From an uncultured Muribaculaceae bacterium (GTDB taxonomy: Bacteria; Bacteroidota; Bacteroidia; Bacteroidales; Muribaculaceae): 60,087 bases of DNA. The DNA lies in the NCBI GenBank assembly GCA_934590135.1, contig CAKTOT010000004.1, positions 1 to 60,087 of the forward strand, given 5' to 3'. Under the pieces are notes generated by a model that worked only from the letters and a program-made list of their open reading frames with translations, made no database searches and was not told the DNA's origin. Shown piece by piece: positions 1 through 8,466 of the stretch (positions are counted from its first letter, which is position 1; each line of letters begins with the position of its first letter). A program made the position numbers and the translations under genes.

Positions 1-36
1 TCTTTCGCAAGGCAGACCGTTTTTGCTTTTGCGTTG

Positions 37-68
37 CAAAGTTACTGCTCTTTTCGTTTCCCACCAAA
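37..68 (-). promoter_or_regulatory. Leftward Bacteroidota-type promoter at the window edge
   Basis: On the minus strand a -7 box TAACTTTG (37-44) lies 20 nt downstream of a -33 box TTTG (65-68), which matches the Bacteroidota primary sigma factor consensus and spacing. It points out of the left edge, so a leftward gene or operon probably starts just outside the window. The stretch 1-122 holds no gene that I can support. Confidence 0.6.
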
Positions 69-122
69 TTTTTTGCGGAAAAAAACTAAAAAATTTTTCG
101 TCGCTTTATTTGTGTGTGGTTA

Positions 123-416
123 TTATCCTGTGTATAAGAGTGTTGGCCGTAAAGTGGCTGCGGCGCTTATTGCGACTGTCGCAAGGATGGCTACGGCAAT
201 AAGTATCCAAGATACCTCTTTTCGCTGTTCCCAGCATATCCATGCACACACGGCGGTGGCGGCAGTATACGCCGGAAAGGCCCACATAAGCGGGCGTAGT
301 GGGCTGTCTGCGGCTGTCGAAAGTACCGATATGGGTCCGACGATGCCGGTCAGGGCTACACATACGCATATTAGCGTCAGCCACCGCGGCCGCGGTTGTC
401 GTGTGGGCTCGTTCAT
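123..416 (-). CDS. Small three-helix membrane protein, unknown function
   Basis: A 97-residue protein that I do not recognise. It has a short basic N-terminus followed by three hydrophobic stretches (about residues 13-34, 41-62 and 68-88), so it should be an inner-membrane protein with three spans. Its ATG (416-414) overlaps the stop of the upstream epimerase by 4 bases (ATGA), an arrangement typical of translational coupling, and this is the main reason for accepting it as a gene. It ends the leftward envelope-glycan operon. The role is unknown; the context suggests the envelope. Confidence 0.6.
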   Translation of the reverse strand: MNEPTRQPRPRWLTLICVCVALTGIVGPISVLSTAADSPLRPLMWAFPAYTAATAVCAWICWEQRKEVSWILIAVAILATVAISAAATLRPTLLYTG

Positions 417-1471
417 TTTTTATGCTTTTTATTTTGTTTTTTACTTTCGAGGTATGCAGCTACGGTGGCTTCGATGCCGCGGTCCAGCGAGAATTGGGGA
501 TTGAACCCGAAGTCGCGTTGTGCGGGTGTGATATCGCAAGTCCAGTTGCGCTGGCGCATAATTTTGAACTTGTCGCGGTTGAGTGTGGAGGCTTTGCCGC
601 GTGCCACACCTATTTTTTCGGCCACGATACTGGCGGCATACACCGCCCACATCGGCAAGCATACGGGGATGACGGCGCGACGATGCAGGTGTCGAGCCAC
701 TATCTGGCGGAATTCTTTCTGCGAGTACGAGCGGTCTTCGCTGATGATGTATTTGTGGTGCAAGACCTTTTGATCCGGCGCGGCTATGGCATCGAACATG
801 GCTTGTACCAGGTCGTCTACGTATATGAAGGTGAGCATCTGACGCTTGTATCCTACGGCAAAGTCCCAATGGGCGTCTATGCTTTTGATCATCATCAGGT
901 AGTCTTTTTCGTGTGGTCCGTAGACGCCGGTGGGGCGGAATACTATCCAGGGTACATCGTGGTGGGTGTCCAAGTAGGTTTCACTCTTGATTTTGGAAAC
1001 GCCGTAGCGGGTGTTGGGCTGTGGAATGGAGTTGCTATCCAAGGGCTTGCCGGATTCTTCTTCGGCGGGGCCGAGGGCGCTGAGCGAGCTCATATACAGC
1101 AGTTTGTCCGGCAGTCGACCATCGCGCCGCAGGATCTCCACAAAGTCGGTAAAGTACTGATAGTTGATGCGATTGAAGTCCATGAAGTTGGCGCACTTGG
1201 TGGCGCCGAGGTTCCAAATGATGTATTGCCAACGTCCGCCGGGTGCTTGGGCGGTGAGTGTGGCGGCCACTGACTCGGGATTGTCGTAATCGAGGACGAC
1301 AAAATGTAGGCGCTGATCATCAAGGTAGCGGCGCGAGGTGGAGGCTCGCACGCCCACCCAGGTGTCATAGCCCAATTCGAGGGCGCGTCGGGCGATAAAT
1401 CCGCCGATGAATCCGCCGGCTCCTACTATAAGCAATGTCTTGGCTTGTGTTGCGTTGTCTTGTTGCGTCAT
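413..1471 (-). CDS. NAD-dependent epimerase/dehydratase family protein
   Basis: A 352-residue extended short-chain dehydrogenase. The Rossmann dinucleotide motif GAGGFIGG is close to the N-terminus, the family motif FRPTGVYGP lies near residue 180, and a Tyr-x-x-x-Lys pair (YGVSK) follows an SSLSA segment as expected for the catalytic triad. The reading frame stays open upstream, but the ATG at 1471 puts the glycine-rich loop about 10 residues from the start, the usual distance, so the extra 76 residues are rejected. It lies 94 bp after a glycosyltransferase and overlaps the next small membrane protein by 4 bp. Likely substrate: a nucleotide sugar used for surface glycans, or a steroid/isoprenoid-like alcohol as in some relatives; the exact substrate cannot be read from sequence. 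Confidence 0.85.
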   Translation of the reverse strand: MTQQDNATQAKTLLIVGAGGFIGGFIARRALELGYDTWVGVRASTSRRYLDDQRLHFVVLDYDNPESVAATLTAQAPGGRWQYIIWNLGATKCANFMDFNRINYQYFTDFVEILRRDGRLPDKLLYMSSLSALGPAEEESGKPLDSNSIPQPNTRYGVSKIKSETYLDTHHDVPWIVFRPTGVYGPHEKDYLMMIKSIDAHWDFAVGYKRQMLTFIYVDDLVQAMFDAIAAPDQKVLHHKYIISEDRSYSQKEFRQIVARHLHRRAVIPVCLPMWAVYAASIVAEKIGVARGKASTLNRDKFKIMRQRNWTCDITPAQRDFGFNPQFSLDRGIEATVAAYLESKKQNKKHKK

Positions 1472-1565
1472 TGTGTCGTGTGTGCGTGAATGCGTGAGCG
1501 TTTCTTTTTTTTGTGAGGAGTAAATGTGTGAGGAGAGGGTGTTGTACGAAAGTGTATGTGCCTGT

Positions 1566-2717
1566 CTATGAATGGCGTACTGCGTCAAAGGCTTTGAGGT
1601 ATGTGTCCATAGTCTGCCGGGCGAATGTTTCGGCATTGAAGCGTCGTACGTACCGCAGTCCGCTGTCGGAAAGAGATTGGCGCCATCTGCTGTCGCCACA
1701 TATTCGCGTCATAGCATCGGCCATAGCCTCATTGTCGTCCGGGTCGATGTACACTGCTCCGGGGCCGCCGGCTTCTTGGAGGCAGCTGCCGGTGGCGGCT
1801 ACCACCGGAGTGCCGCAGCTCAGCGCCTCTACTATGGGTAGTCCGAAGCCTTCGTAGCGCGAGGGATAGGCGGCGCATGTGGCGGCGCTGTACAGTGCCG
1901 GGAGGTCGGCAAAGGGGACGTTCTCAAGTATGTGTAGGCGGCCTTGTAGGCCATGAGCGGCGGCATAGCGGTCGATGTCGCGGGCATAGGGTGTGCGGCG
2001 ACCGACGAGTACCAAGTGGATGTCGTTGTCCAGTCCGCCCAGCGCTTGCATGGTTAGCAGTTGGTTTTTGCGTGCCTGGATGGTGCCGACGCCTATGATG
2101 TAGCGCTCGGGCAGGTTGTAGCGGCGACGGATGTCTATGCGAGCGTACTCGCCGGCGGGCACAAAGGAGGCATCGACGCCTTGGTATATGATGTCTATTT
2201 TGGCCGGGTCGATGCCGTAGTCTTTGACCAAGTCGTCGCGTGTGCAGCGGCTGATGGCAATGATTCGCGTGGCATTGAGCGCGCTATGTCGGTATTTGTA
2301 GTCATAGATGGCGCGATCCGTGATTTTGTAGTCTTTGGGACAGCGCCGCCATATCAAGTCGTGTATGGTCACCACGGAGGCCAACGACGGAATACGGCGA
2401 ATGTTCAGCGGAAGCTCGTTGGACAGGCCGTGGTAGATGTCTACGCCCATATCGGCCAGTTGGTCGGTGATGTCGAAGGTGCGCCATAGAGCTCCGAAGC
2501 GCCTATCGATGGCTTTGACGGGCTCGACAAGGCTGACGTTGGGACGCTCGAGGACCGAGGCAAGGCGCGTGGCATTGCCCCCGGGAGACATCACTGCATA
2601 TTCGTGGTCGGGGTAGGCAGCGGACAACGCTTCGATGGCGTAGCGGCTGTAGTTGCCCAACCCCGTGGAATTGCGTACGGCACGTTTGCCGTCAAAGGCT
2701 ATCTGTAGTTTTTCCAT
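1566..2717 (-). CDS. Glycosyltransferase family 4 protein
   Basis: A 383-residue GT-B glycosyltransferase. The N-terminus (IAFDGKRAVRNSTGLGNYSR) is the acceptor-domain start typical of mannosyltransferase-like GT4 enzymes. The C-terminal domain carries the donor-binding signature YPSRYEGFGLPIVEALSCG, with the conserved EGFGLP glutamate. It should transfer a sugar from a nucleotide donor onto a growing surface polysaccharide or LPS core on the cytoplasmic face. I chose the ATG at 2717; a TTG two codons upstream is possible. It is separated by 115 bp from the kinase gene upstream and has its own -7 box only 3 nt before the ATG, which suggests a very short or absent leader. Confidence 0.9.
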   Translation of the reverse strand: MEKLQIAFDGKRAVRNSTGLGNYSRYAIEALSAAYPDHEYAVMSPGGNATRLASVLERPNVSLVEPVKAIDRRFGALWRTFDITDQLADMGVDIYHGLSNELPLNIRRIPSLASVVTIHDLIWRRCPKDYKITDRAIYDYKYRHSALNATRIIAISRCTRDDLVKDYGIDPAKIDIIYQGVDASFVPAGEYARIDIRRRYNLPERYIIGVGTIQARKNQLLTMQALGGLDNDIHLVLVGRRTPYARDIDRYAAAHGLQGRLHILENVPFADLPALYSAATCAAYPSRYEGFGLPIVEALSCGTPVVAATGSCLQEAGGPGAVYIDPDDNEAMADAMTRICGDSRWRQSLSDSGLRYVRRFNAETFARQTMDTYLKAFDAVRHS

Positions 2718-2720
2718 ACC

Positions 2721-2728
2721 CAAAGGTA
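2721..2728 (-). promoter_or_regulatory. Candidate -7 box directly before the GT4 start codon
   Basis: TACCTTTG on the minus strand matches TAnnTTTG and ends 3 nt before the ATG at 2717. No -33 TTTG is visible at the expected distance. If used, transcription would begin in or next to the start codon (a leaderless message). Confidence 0.3.
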
Positions 2729-2832
2729 CGCTTTTTTTTGAAAATAACGCTTGTCTGACAGCGACATTGCACCTCCCAGTGCCACTTTTCCGCTATCGAA
2801 AATAATCCTCCTGGTTGGGCGGAGTGTCCGGC

Positions 2833-4503
2833 TCAATAGTGGAAGGATGACCCGCCGAGAAATTCGCGTAGCAGCGACGTGGGCGGTAGTGTGCGGTTGT
2901 CGATTTGGGGAAAGTAGCTTAGGAATTTGCGCAGACGGTATGCCTGAGCATATTCGGGAAGGTCACAGGATACTTCGCCGAGTATCTCGCAGGCGTACTG
3001 GCGGATGACGCCGAGTTCGAAGAGTAATGACGAGTTGAAGGTGGCGTCGGCGTTTTCCTGATAGGGGAATATCCATTTTTCTTCGCCGCGACGTACGCTG
3101 GGCCATCGGCGTATGGTCTCGGCGGCACCGATATTGCGATATTTGTAATCGCGCACTATGCGACGCAGTAGGCGGTTGTCGGTGGTGGGCACCCAGTTGT
3201 GGTCATCTATGGTCAAGGTGGTCAGCGCCGAGACGTAGATGCGGAATTTGTCGCTCTCGGCCACGGACGGTGTCAGCTCGGGATTGAGGCCGTGGATACC
3301 CTCGATGAGAATGACGCTATCGTCGCTCAGGGAAATTTTGTCGCCCTTGTATTTGCGTGTTCCGGTGGTAAAGTCGTAGGTGGGGAGGTTGACTTCTTTG
3401 CCGTCAAGCAGGTCTTGTAGGTCGCGGTTGAAGGTGGCCAGGTCCAGGGCGTACAATGACTCGTAGTCGTATTCGCCGTCGGCATCGCGCGGCGTATGCT
3501 CGCGGTCTACAAAGTAGTTGTCGAGCGAGATCATCACCGGGCGCAACAGGTTGGTCATCAGTTGTATGGCTAGACGTTTGGTCGTCGTGGTCTTGCCCGA
3601 GGACGAGGGCCCGGCTATGAGTATGATGCGCGCGCCGCCTTGATGGTGACGACGTGTGATCTCATCGGCTATGGCGCCTATGTATTTTTGGTGGAGGGCT
3701 TCGGCGACGTTGATAAGGTCGCGCGTGCGGCCTTCGGCGGCTACGCGGTTCAGCTCGCCGACATTGCTTACGCCGAGTATGCGGTTGAAGTCGAGATAGT
3801 CGGTAAAGGCCTTGAACATCTTGTCCTGCACTATGGGTTCGGGCGTCTGCGTAGGGTTGGCCGGGTCGAGGGAGCGCAGCAGCATCCCGTCTTTGTACGC
3901 GGTGAGCGCAAATACGCCTATATGGCCGGTCGAGGGTGCCAGACATCCGTAATAGCTATCGGCTATATCGCCGAGGGTGTAGTACTTGGTGTAAAGGTCG
4001 TGGATGGTGGACAGCAATCGGACTTTGTCGTCAAGTCCTTGTGCTTTGAATATTTCGATGGCTTGTGCGGTGGGCACTTCGTGCAGCACAAATGGTATGT
4101 CGGCTTGGTGGAGCCTGTGCATCTCGGCCTCGATGGCGCGTACGGTCTCTTCGGTGATGTCTATGCCTATGACCCGGCAGAAGTACCCGTGCGAGATGCT
4201 GTGCATCATCTTGAGCTTGGCCCCGGGGTACAGCCGGCGTATGGTGCAGTACAACATCATACACAGCGAGCGCACGTAGGCACGTCGGCCCGAGTCATGT
4301 GTGGGAGGCAGCATCTCGATGGTCTTGGGATTGTATACGCGGTAGCATAGCGATTCGGTCTTGTTGTTGACGCGTACGCATATCGGGTCAAAGCCTATGG
4401 TGTCTCGCATTTTCGAGGCTAATTGGCCCAGTGTCGAGCCTTGGGCTACGGAGATGTCCGTGCCGGTATTGTTGCAGTGCAGGATGACTGTAGGTGTTGT
4501 CAT
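2833..4503 (-). CDS. Nucleoside kinase: TGS/ThrRS-like N-terminus fused to uridine kinase domain
   Basis: A 556-residue protein with three parts: an N-terminal TGS-like ubiquitin-fold region (about 1-65), a threonyl-tRNA-synthetase second-additional-domain-like region with an H-x-x-x-H pattern (about 70-190), and a C-terminal phosphoribulokinase/uridine kinase domain whose P-loop GPSSSGKT is at 298-305. This architecture is common in Bacteroidota and Firmicutes and is usually annotated as a nucleoside (uridine) kinase, though the physiological substrate is not settled. The ATG at 4503 was chosen because the TGS strand starts right after it; the frame upstream is open but unlike the family. 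It follows the WaaP-like gene by only 5 bp, so it is probably co-transcribed with envelope genes. Confidence 0.85.
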   Translation of the reverse strand: MTTPTVILHCNNTGTDISVAQGSTLGQLASKMRDTIGFDPICVRVNNKTESLCYRVYNPKTIEMLPPTHDSGRRAYVRSLCMMLYCTIRRLYPGAKLKMMHSISHGYFCRVIGIDITEETVRAIEAEMHRLHQADIPFVLHEVPTAQAIEIFKAQGLDDKVRLLSTIHDLYTKYYTLGDIADSYYGCLAPSTGHIGVFALTAYKDGMLLRSLDPANPTQTPEPIVQDKMFKAFTDYLDFNRILGVSNVGELNRVAAEGRTRDLINVAEALHQKYIGAIADEITRRHHQGGARIILIAGPSSSGKTTTTKRLAIQLMTNLLRPVMISLDNYFVDREHTPRDADGEYDYESLYALDLATFNRDLQDLLDGKEVNLPTYDFTTGTRKYKGDKISLSDDSVILIEGIHGLNPELTPSVAESDKFRIYVSALTTLTIDDHNWVPTTDNRLLRRIVRDYKYRNIGAAETIRRWPSVRRGEEKWIFPYQENADATFNSSLLFELGVIRQYACEILGEVSCDLPEYAQAYRLRKFLSYFPQIDNRTLPPTSLLREFLGGSSFHY

Positions 4504-4508
4504 GTGTC

Positions 4509-5273
4509 TTATTTTGAGAATTTGAAGAGTTTTTTGAGCATACGATGACGGTGCTTGCCGCACAGATACTTATGAAGTTGTGCCACAGCCTCGGACGCTG
4601 TTGTCTCGGGGTCGATGCCGGCGGCAAGTGCGTAGCGGCGAGCGAGGTCGGCAGTGGCTTCGGCGCTCTCGATGTCTATGCGGCTGAAGTTGTCCATAAG
4701 TCGTTTGCGGCTTTGGACGCCGAAGTTCATTCGGTTGATATCTATGAGGTAAAAACGCCGTCTGCCGTCTTCGGTGCGGTATAGAATATTGCCCGGCGAG
4801 AAGTCTTTGTGGTACACTCCGGCACGATGCAGACGTACCATATATTTTGCCAATTCGTCCAGCACCGGGGACATGGCCGAGGCGTCGCGCAGATGCCAAA
4901 GGCGCAGGTCTTCGGCTCCGTCTATTTGACGGCAGATGTAGTAGCTGTGTGTCAGGCGCATTCCGCAATGCACCTCGATGTAGGCCACCGGGTCGGGGGT
5001 GTCAAAGCCCATGGATATGAGGCGTCGGGCGTTTTCGTACGAGCGTCGAGCTTTGCTGCGTCGCAGGTGTGTATATATCAGCGAATTGATGGCTGACGGT
5101 GTGTGAAAATCCTTGATACATAGACATGTGCCGTCTTTGCAGGTGTATGCGTAGACGGAGTTGCGTGCATGGTATATTTCGTTCGCTTCGGCCGGAACAC
5201 CATCGGCAGCTATTGCCTGTATCAGCGGTGTCATTCGGCTGTATTGCGGTGATATTATTATCTTGACTTTCAT
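4509..5273 (-). CDS. Lipopolysaccharide kinase (WaaP/InaA/KdkA-like)
   Basis: A 254-residue protein with an atypical protein-kinase fold. The ATP-anchoring lysine is probably K54 (CIKDF), the catalytic loop is HKDFSPGN (155-162, with catalytic Asp157), and the metal-binding Asp is D178 in IDINRM. HxDxxxxN with a DIN motif is characteristic of LPS heptose/Kdo kinases rather than of Ser/Thr kinases. It probably phosphorylates a sugar of the inner core at the cytoplasmic face of the inner membrane. It sits 22 bp after the membrane phosphotransferase and 5 bp before the nucleoside kinase gene, inside the glycan block, which supports an LPS role. Which sugar is modified is not determined. Confidence 0.85.
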   Translation of the reverse strand: MKVKIIISPQYSRMTPLIQAIAADGVPAEANEIYHARNSVYAYTCKDGTCLCIKDFHTPSAINSLIYTHLRRSKARRSYENARRLISMGFDTPDPVAYIEVHCGMRLTHSYYICRQIDGAEDLRLWHLRDASAMSPVLDELAKYMVRLHRAGVYHKDFSPGNILYRTEDGRRRFYLIDINRMNFGVQSRKRLMDNFSRIDIESAEATADLARRYALAAGIDPETTASEAVAQLHKYLCGKHRHRMLKKLFKFSK

Positions 5274-5295
5274 CGTATAGTGTCTTCGCCGTAGG

Positions 5296-7119
5296 TTATT
5301 TGTTGAAGTAGTTTGAGCTGATTATCAGGTCGCTGATGGTGTACATGCGACGCTGGTGTTCGAGGATGGCTTTGTCGATGCCGGAGATGTCGCCTACGAA
5401 TTTGCCTTGTGCGTTGATAGTAAAGGGCAATTTCTCGGGGTCGAGGATGCTTTGGCCGATGCCGCGCCATCCGTAGTCGTATAGGCCGAGCAAATCGAGC
5501 AGGGTGGGGTACATATCTATCTGCCCCATGGTGGGTTCGTAACGCCCGGCCACGGGGCTGTTGAGTACCACCAGCGGGACGTATTGCTCGGGCGAGAGCC
5601 AGGAGGCTACGGCAGGGTTCTTGACAAAGGTCGCGCGGTCGACTCCTATGCCTTCGTGGTCGCCGGTGATGACGATGGTGGTGTTGTCATATTGTCCGGA
5701 GGCCTTGAGTCGGCGTACAAAGTCGCCGATGGCGCGATCGGTGTAATTGGCCACTTCCATATAGTGACGCAGCCGTTCGGGTATGGCGTTGCTGAACCGG
5801 ACTTTCTTGAGTTCGTCGGGTATGACAAATGGCGTATGACCCGAGTAGGTGACGCATTGCAGCATCGTGTGGCCGTGCGGCGGCCACATTGACGGGTCTG
5901 AAATCTTGTCGGCGCTTTGTCGCAGGAACGAGCTGTCGCCCAGGCGTCCGCGCGGCCCGGTCTTGACGTCGAGCACAAAGTTGGGCTTGTCGTAAATCTC
6001 GTATCCAAAGTCTTGTGCTACAATGGCTACGTTCCAGACGGTGCGCTTGTCTACGGTGAAGGACATCACGCGTGCATCGTTGCCGTATTTTTGCTTCCAC
6101 GCCTTGTCGAGGCTGCAGTAGACGTTGTGCGGAAAGCGGTATGAATAGGCCCCGTATTCGACTGGCAGCAGTCCGGTGTGGAGTATCAGTTGCGCGTCAA
6201 TGCTGCGTGCGCCTTTGACTTGCGACAACACATGGGGCGCATATAGTGTGGTGCTGTCTCGCAATAGGGCGTTGATATTCGGTGTCAATTCCTGCCCTTC
6301 AACGTCGGTCTCGAATACCCAGCTTTCGAGGCTTTCGCACAGGATGATGATGACGTTGTCTTTGGGCTGTAGCCGCTCGGGAGTGTACTTGGCGCCCGGG
6401 CGCGTGGCTATCCATCGGTCGATTTCGGCCCGCAATTGAGGCGTCAATTCGACGGTGCCACGCATCCATTCGTAGGCCATTGCTCCGGGTATGGTGTATA
6501 CGGCGGCGCCGCAGGTGCTGTAGTCGTACATTAGTTTGTCGTAGGCTTTTTTGTATCCGCCCTGACACATTACGTATATCAGGACTATGGCCATAGGCGC
6601 GGCCAGCATCCACAAGGATATTCGACGGCAAAGGCGCTTAGCGCTGTCGCTCAGCGCCTTACGTAGGTTTGTACGGCATAATATCACCATAGCGATGAGT
6701 GTCGACAGCGGGAATACAATGTCAGACAAGCGCAGCGATTCCCAGACGCTGTCGGTGAAGTCGGCAAGATTGCTTACAAGGAGGTAGCTGCCCGCCGGTA
6801 TTATGGTGAAATAGGTGCGGAAGTACATCAGATTGGCGATAAGCAGCAGGTCTACAATGATGTAGACGGCTACTATATACCATCGTCTGCGTATACGGAA
6901 CAACGGCAACGCCAGCAGCGTCGCCAGAGCTAATTTGGTGAGATACCCTATGGGAAATTGAAAGCCTGAAAAGGTGCTGCCCAGAGCCCATACAAAATCA
7001 AAAAACAGGAATTTGAAGTATAGTATGGCTATGACCGTGGCCATGACACTGCGTCCGCTTAACGGTTGCGGCGTCATGGCTTTAATTAGGGTCTTGGTGA
7101 TTTCGTGTATGCGAGACAT
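5296..7119 (-). CDS. LtaS/EptA-like membrane sulfatase-superfamily phosphotransferase
   Basis: A 607-residue protein with about five transmembrane helices in the first 210 residues and a large extracytoplasmic alkaline-phosphatase/sulfatase domain. Metal and nucleophile motifs are visible: IIILCESLESW (metal-binding Glu), GARSIDAQ (candidate nucleophile Ser where LtaS has Thr) and VITGDHEG (metal-binding Asp-His). The family transfers phosphoglycerol or phosphoethanolamine to lipids or glycans; in Bacteroidota the usual guess is a phosphoethanolamine or similar head group placed on LPS. The ATG at 7119 was chosen because it directly precedes the first amphipathic and membrane segment; an in-frame extension upstream is basic and unlike the family. 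It is probably the first gene of a run with the WaaP-like and nucleoside kinase genes. Confidence 0.85.
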   Translation of the reverse strand: MSRIHEITKTLIKAMTPQPLSGRSVMATVIAILYFKFLFFDFVWALGSTFSGFQFPIGYLTKLALATLLALPLFRIRRRWYIVAVYIIVDLLLIANLMYFRTYFTIIPAGSYLLVSNLADFTDSVWESLRLSDIVFPLSTLIAMVILCRTNLRKALSDSAKRLCRRISLWMLAAPMAIVLIYVMCQGGYKKAYDKLMYDYSTCGAAVYTIPGAMAYEWMRGTVELTPQLRAEIDRWIATRPGAKYTPERLQPKDNVIIILCESLESWVFETDVEGQELTPNINALLRDSTTLYAPHVLSQVKGARSIDAQLILHTGLLPVEYGAYSYRFPHNVYCSLDKAWKQKYGNDARVMSFTVDKRTVWNVAIVAQDFGYEIYDKPNFVLDVKTGPRGRLGDSSFLRQSADKISDPSMWPPHGHTMLQCVTYSGHTPFVIPDELKKVRFSNAIPERLRHYMEVANYTDRAIGDFVRRLKASGQYDNTTIVITGDHEGIGVDRATFVKNPAVASWLSPEQYVPLVVLNSPVAGRYEPTMGQIDMYPTLLDLLGLYDYGWRGIGQSILDPEKLPFTINAQGKFVGDISGIDKAILEHQRRMYTISDLIISSNYFNK

Positions 7120-7371
7120 CTTGATTTCTTGTTGTCTTTTTTTTATTGTCACTTGTCCTATGCGAATGTGTCTTCGGGCTTCATCTGCGTGTTTTCGTTT
7201 ATTTGAGGCGTACCTATCTGTCGTCTCTGAGATGTGCCGATGTGGTTCGGGCATTACTATTGCCGTCGTGTTGTGCTTTTGCCATTATGCCGTGCTCTTG
7301 TCATCGGGTGCTTCTGCCGTCTGCGATGTTGTTGTAGCCTGGCGGATTGTCTTCGTCGGATGGTGCTGCGG
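7120..7371. other. 252-nt intergenic gap inside the minus-strand glycan block
   Basis: T-rich on the plus strand. I see no coding sequence, no clear Bacteroidota -7/-33 pair and no strong hairpin. It may carry the promoter of the membrane phosphotransferase gene in a form I cannot recognise. Confidence 0.4.
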
Positions 7372-8466
7372 TCAATATTGCCGTCTGGATTTCTCGGCTA
7401 TTTTGTGAAACAGTGTGTCGAAATATTCTACATAATCGGCCATAGCGTAGTTGTCGTCAATATTGCGCAATGCGGCGACGGACATCCGCGCATGTGTCTC
7501 GGGGTTGAGCGCTATGTCTTTGATGGCTTGTGCCATAGACTGTGCATCGCCCGGCGGTACAAGTATTCCGCTGGGGTCGTCGCCGGTGATGATGAGGTCT
7601 CGTGCGCCGGGAATATCGCTCACTACGCAGGGTATGCCGCAGGCTTGGGCTTCGCGAATCACGCGCGGTGAGGCGTCGCGTAGTGACGGCAGTGCGAAGA
7701 CGTCTGCACTGGGCAGGTAGTGCATTGCATCGGGACGATTTCCGGTGAATGTCACTATGTCTTTACGTGCCGATTGGATGTCGTCGGACCCGGCTTCGCC
7801 GACAACGGTCAGTGAGATTTTCAGCCCTTCGTCGGCCAGTATTTCGGCGGCTTTGAGCAGTACTGGCAACCCTTTGTGGGGCCGTCCTTTGGTGACTCCG
7901 ATGTATATTATTTTGATTTGGTCGTTATCGTTGCCTATGGTAACGGGATGCGCCATAGCATTTTGTACCCATTGACGCATAAAGGGCTTGGGCCGTCCGC
8001 TCAGTCGCTCGGACGGAATGTATTCTGCCAAGTATTGGCGTATGTCATCTGTCTCGCATACGATATGTGTCACACGCTTGTTGAGCAAGGCCATACGATA
8101 TGTTGGGTCGAAGGGGTGCACATGTGCCTGTGTGCCTCGGTATCCGACTATGGCCGGCGCGTGACGCAGGCATCGTGTGGCCTGTATGGCTGTAGACAAT
8201 GCCGATGTACTCACTGCAAAGATTATATCGGGATGCAGCGCTTTGATGATGCGACGTAGTTCGAGTATTGCCTTGAATGTGAATTTGGATCTGATGACGG
8301 GCATTGCCACGCGTTTCATCGAGTCTACCGGGAGCACCGCTTCGTCCGGCGCGGCTATCGTTACTTCTGCTTTGTCGCTGTCGTTTAGCACTTTGAATGT
8401 CTGGTATAATACCAAATCGCAGTCGTGCGACAGCAGTAAAATCTTTGGCTTTTGGATTTTTGTCAT
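7372..8466 (-). CDS. Glycosyltransferase family 4 protein
   Basis: A 364-residue GT-B protein. The N-terminal domain starts KILLLSHDCDLVLYQTFKVL, and the C-terminal donor domain has KIIYIGVTKGRPHKGLPVLLKA, VFALPSLRDASPRVIREAQACGIP and the GILVPPGD loop. The conserved Glu of the E-x7-E motif is present in REAQACGIP. It should add a sugar to an LPS core or polysaccharide on the cytoplasmic side. Its ATG (8466) overlaps the stop of the upstream glycosyltransferase by 4 bp (ATGA), so the two are almost certainly translated together. Donor and acceptor are unknown. Confidence 0.9.
   Translation of the reverse strand: MTKIQKPKILLLSHDCDLVLYQTFKVLNDSDKAEVTIAAPDEAVLPVDSMKRVAMPVIRSKFTFKAILELRRIIKALHPDIIFAVSTSALSTAIQATRCLRHAPAIVGYRGTQAHVHPFDPTYRMALLNKRVTHIVCETDDIRQYLAEYIPSERLSGRPKPFMRQWVQNAMAHPVTIGNDNDQIKIIYIGVTKGRPHKGLPVLLKAAEILADEGLKISLTVVGEAGSDDIQSARKDIVTFTGNRPDAMHYLPSADVFALPSLRDASPRVIREAQACGIPCVVSDIPGARDLIITGDDPSGILVPPGDAQSMAQAIKDIALNPETHARMSVAALRNIDDNYAMADYVEYFDTLFHKIAEKSRRQY

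Noticed and set aside
299..1273. 324-codon plus-strand ORF antisense to the epimerase
   Set aside because: The minus-strand epimerase has clear Rossmann and YxxxK motifs; the antisense product is composition-biased.
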